A DNA stretch of 32,082 nucleotides. Source: JARIHD01 sp041743655 (GTDB taxonomy: Bacteria > Patescibacteriota > Saccharimonadia > Saccharimonadales > UBA4665). The position numbers and the translations under genes are program-made. The stretch lies in assembly GCA_041743655.1 (NCBI GenBank), contig JBGTMJ010000005.1, forward strand, positions 1 through 32,082, given 5' to 3'. Below the pieces are notes generated by a model. That model was not told where the DNA came from. It did not search any database and saw only the letters and a list, made by a program, of their open reading frames with translations. Every line of letters begins with the position of its first letter. The stretch's first letter is position 1. This document shows, in pieces, positions 30,798-32,082 of this stretch.

Positions 30798-31826
30798 TTA
30801 ACCATCCCGATTGATTCTTTGCAAAGCCTTATTAAAACGCAGGATGCGAAGGCTTTTGGCTTCTATTTGGCGGATACGCTCACGAGTAACGTCGAACTCA
30901 GGCATATCTCCAATTTCCTGGAGTGTCATCGGTCTTTCACCGTCCAAGCCAAATCGTAACTTAATAACTTTTTTATCACGGTCTCCCAGACGAGAGGCCT
31001 CTAATGCTCGCACAATCTCCTCTTTTTTCCAACTACTTATGACAATCTCTTCGGGGGATGGGGATTCTCCGTCTTCAAGGGAGTCAACAAGTAGTTTATC
31101 CTCGTCTTCTACGAGCGGAGCGTCCAGGCTGGAAGTAGGCAGTAGAAGCTTCATGCAAAAGTCGATCTCTTCGACATCTATACCCATCTCAGCAGCTATT
31201 TCTTCGTTGGTCGGCTCGCGGTAGCTATGTTGAATAAGTCGAGAACGTGTTTTTGCTACCCTATTAACAATCTCAACCCTGTGCACGGGCAGACGGATAA
31301 CCCGCCCTTGGTTGGCAATACCGCGGGTTACAGCCTGACGGATCCACCATGTGGCATACGTTGAGAATTTAAAGCCCTTGTCCGGATCAAACTTTTCAAC
31401 GGCACGGAACAGCCCCTGATTCCCCTCTTGGATAAGATCAGGCAGCGGCAAGCCGAGGCCGACAAAATGCTTGGCAACTGAGATCACAAGCCGAGTATTT
31501 GAGATAATCATTTGGTGTTTGGCTTTCATATCGCCAGCTTCAATACGCTTGGCAAGTCCGACCTCCTCCTCGGGAGTAAGAAGGGGAATCGTGCCAATCG
31601 TGCGTGCGTAAGCCTGATAAGGGTCTTTAAAAGGACGGAGGAGGGGTGTATATTCATCGCTGGCATCGGCTTTAGTTTCTATGTTATTTTTTAGGGGCGC
31701 ATACTCGTTCATGGCGACAACAGCACTTAATGGTACCGATAGGTGTCGCTTGTTAACATCAAGGCTTACAGGCTCTTTAGTAATAGTGTCGGGCAAGAGT
31801 AGTGGTTGTTTACAAGTATTTAGCAT
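30798..31826 (-). CDS. rpoD: RNA polymerase sigma-70 family factor (RpoD/SigA type)
   Basis: 342 residues. The first 65 are unlike other factors (no region 1.1). Region 1.2 is DPYQAYARTIGTIPLLTPEE. Region 2 contains LIQEGNQGLFRAVEKFDPDK then FSTYATWWIRQAVTRGI (2.3/2.4, promoter melting and -10 recognition) and RVIRLPVH. Region 3 is EPTNEEIAAEMGIDVEEIDF, and region 4 includes LRFGLDGERPMTLQEIGDMP and VTRERIRQIEAKSLRILRF, the -35-binding helix-turn-helix. Length and the missing region 1.1 fit either a compact primary factor or a group-2 factor; I cannot tell which without the rest of the genome. An in-frame ATG at residue 39 (MNEYAPLKNN) is a possible alternative start. No Shine-Dalgarno site precedes the first ATG. 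The promoters in this window match its expected -35/-10 specificity. Confidence 0.9.
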   Translation of the reverse strand: MLNTCKQPLLLPDTITKEPVSLDVNKRHLSVPLSAVVAMNEYAPLKNNIETKADASDEYTPLLRPFKDPYQAYARTIGTIPLLTPEEEVGLAKRIEAGDMKAKHQMIISNTRLVISVAKHFVGLGLPLPDLIQEGNQGLFRAVEKFDPDKGFKFSTYATWWIRQAVTRGIANQGRVIRLPVHRVEIVNRVAKTRSRLIQHSYREPTNEEIAAEMGIDVEEIDFCMKLLLPTSSLDAPLVEDEDKLLVDSLEDGESPSPEEIVISSWKKEEIVRALEASRLGDRDKKVIKLRFGLDGERPMTLQEIGDMPEFDVTRERIRQIEAKSLRILRFNKALQRINRDG

Positions 31827-31915
31827 GGTTTGCCACTCGTTTGGGTTGCTTTGATTGGTTCACATCGTCGCAGATTAAAGAGGAGAGAATGGTACCTGGT
31901 TAAAAGGTAGCTAGA

Positions 31916-31945
31916 AGTATATAGTAACTTTAACATATTTGCCAA
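31916..31945 (-). promoter_or_regulatory. Promoter of the sigma-factor gene
   Basis: On the minus strand TTGGCA (31945-31940), 18-nt spacer, TATACT (31921-31916). Start predicted near 31909, giving a leader of about 80 nt. Confidence 0.55.
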
Positions 31946-32019
31946 TTTCTACATAATTGTGTTAGTTATAGAAATGTAGCATGTTTTATTACTCTATCCG
32001 ACCATGCTGTGCCTTGCTT

Positions 32020-32082
32020 CTATACCACCACGGACCATAGGCCTGCGTACTGCTCAAGTGTAGCAATTTGATCTTCCCAAGT
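32020..32082 (-). CDS. C-terminal end of an unidentified gene (runs off right edge)
   Basis: On the minus strand the last 60 bases are open and translate to TWEDQIATLEQYAGLWSVVV followed by TAG (32022-32020). The amphipathic pattern looks like protein, but 20 residues are too few to identify. It would be upstream of the sigma gene on the same strand. Confidence 0.3.
   Translation of the reverse strand, partial: TWEDQIATLEQYAGLWSVVV

Overview
This 32 kb window reads as chromosome from a Patescibacteria/CPR bacterium, most likely of the Saccharibacteria (TM7) lineage. That placement is inference. It rests on the gene repertoire: a type II NADH dehydrogenase with no other respiratory genes nearby, a GalU-like protein with an altered GYGxR signature, small coiled-coil proteins, a UvrD helicase fused to a RecB-type nuclease, giant GT-C-like membrane proteins, and tightly packed overlapping genes. 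TGA is used as a normal stop codon throughout, so the codon-reassigned CPR lineages are excluded. No tRNA, rRNA or CRISPR array was seen.

Layout. (1) 1-5.5 kb is an accessory-looking region. It holds a truncated plasmid-type replication-relaxation winged-helix gene at the left edge, an IS1595-family transposase, two membrane-anchored proteins sharing a cysteine-containing repeat domain (the first with an apparent frameshift in a poly-A tract), a remnant of a family-4 glycosyltransferase, two unrecognised genes, and an anchored Ig-like surface protein. (2) 5.5-8.6 kb: galU-like nucleotidyltransferase, ndh, a small coiled-coil protein and an unknown gene. (3) 8.65-14.6 kb: a UvrD/RecB-nuclease fusion. 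After it comes a minus-strand block with a frameshifted retropepsin-like aspartyl protease, a DUF5678-like gene, a secreted trypsin-like protease and a YtxH-like protein. A scrap duplicating the helicase 3-prime end lies beyond the DUF5678/protease pair. (4) 14.9-28.55 kb: a ten-gene plus-strand cell-surface glycan operon with a flippase, a GtrB-like polyprenyl-phosphate transferase, four more glycosyltransferases, a 1243-residue GT-C-like protein with two carbohydrate-binding-like modules, a polysaccharide pyruvyl transferase, a second GT-C-like protein and a small membrane protein. A long inverted repeat precedes it. (5) 28.6-32.1 kb: a secreted His-rich cysteine-repeat protein, two small disordered proteins, an aquaporin without the usual NPA-R arginine, and an RpoD-type sigma factor. 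Two clear intrinsic terminators lie in this part.

How it fits together. The GalU-like enzyme would supply UDP-glucose. The operon would assemble, flip and decorate a polyprenyl-linked glycan outside the membrane and cap it with pyruvate, giving the cell coat of a presumed epibiont. Several genes (left-edge gene, transposase, ndh, helicase, 29.67 kb gene) have a -10 box ending only 7-10 nt before the ATG and no Shine-Dalgarno sequence, which suggests leaderless transcripts. Operon genes instead carry Shine-Dalgarno sites and overlapping start/stop codons. The most unusual material is the left accessory cassette of paralogous anchored proteins, the retropepsin/DUF5678 pair, and the pair of collinear GT-C-like proteins in the glycan operon.
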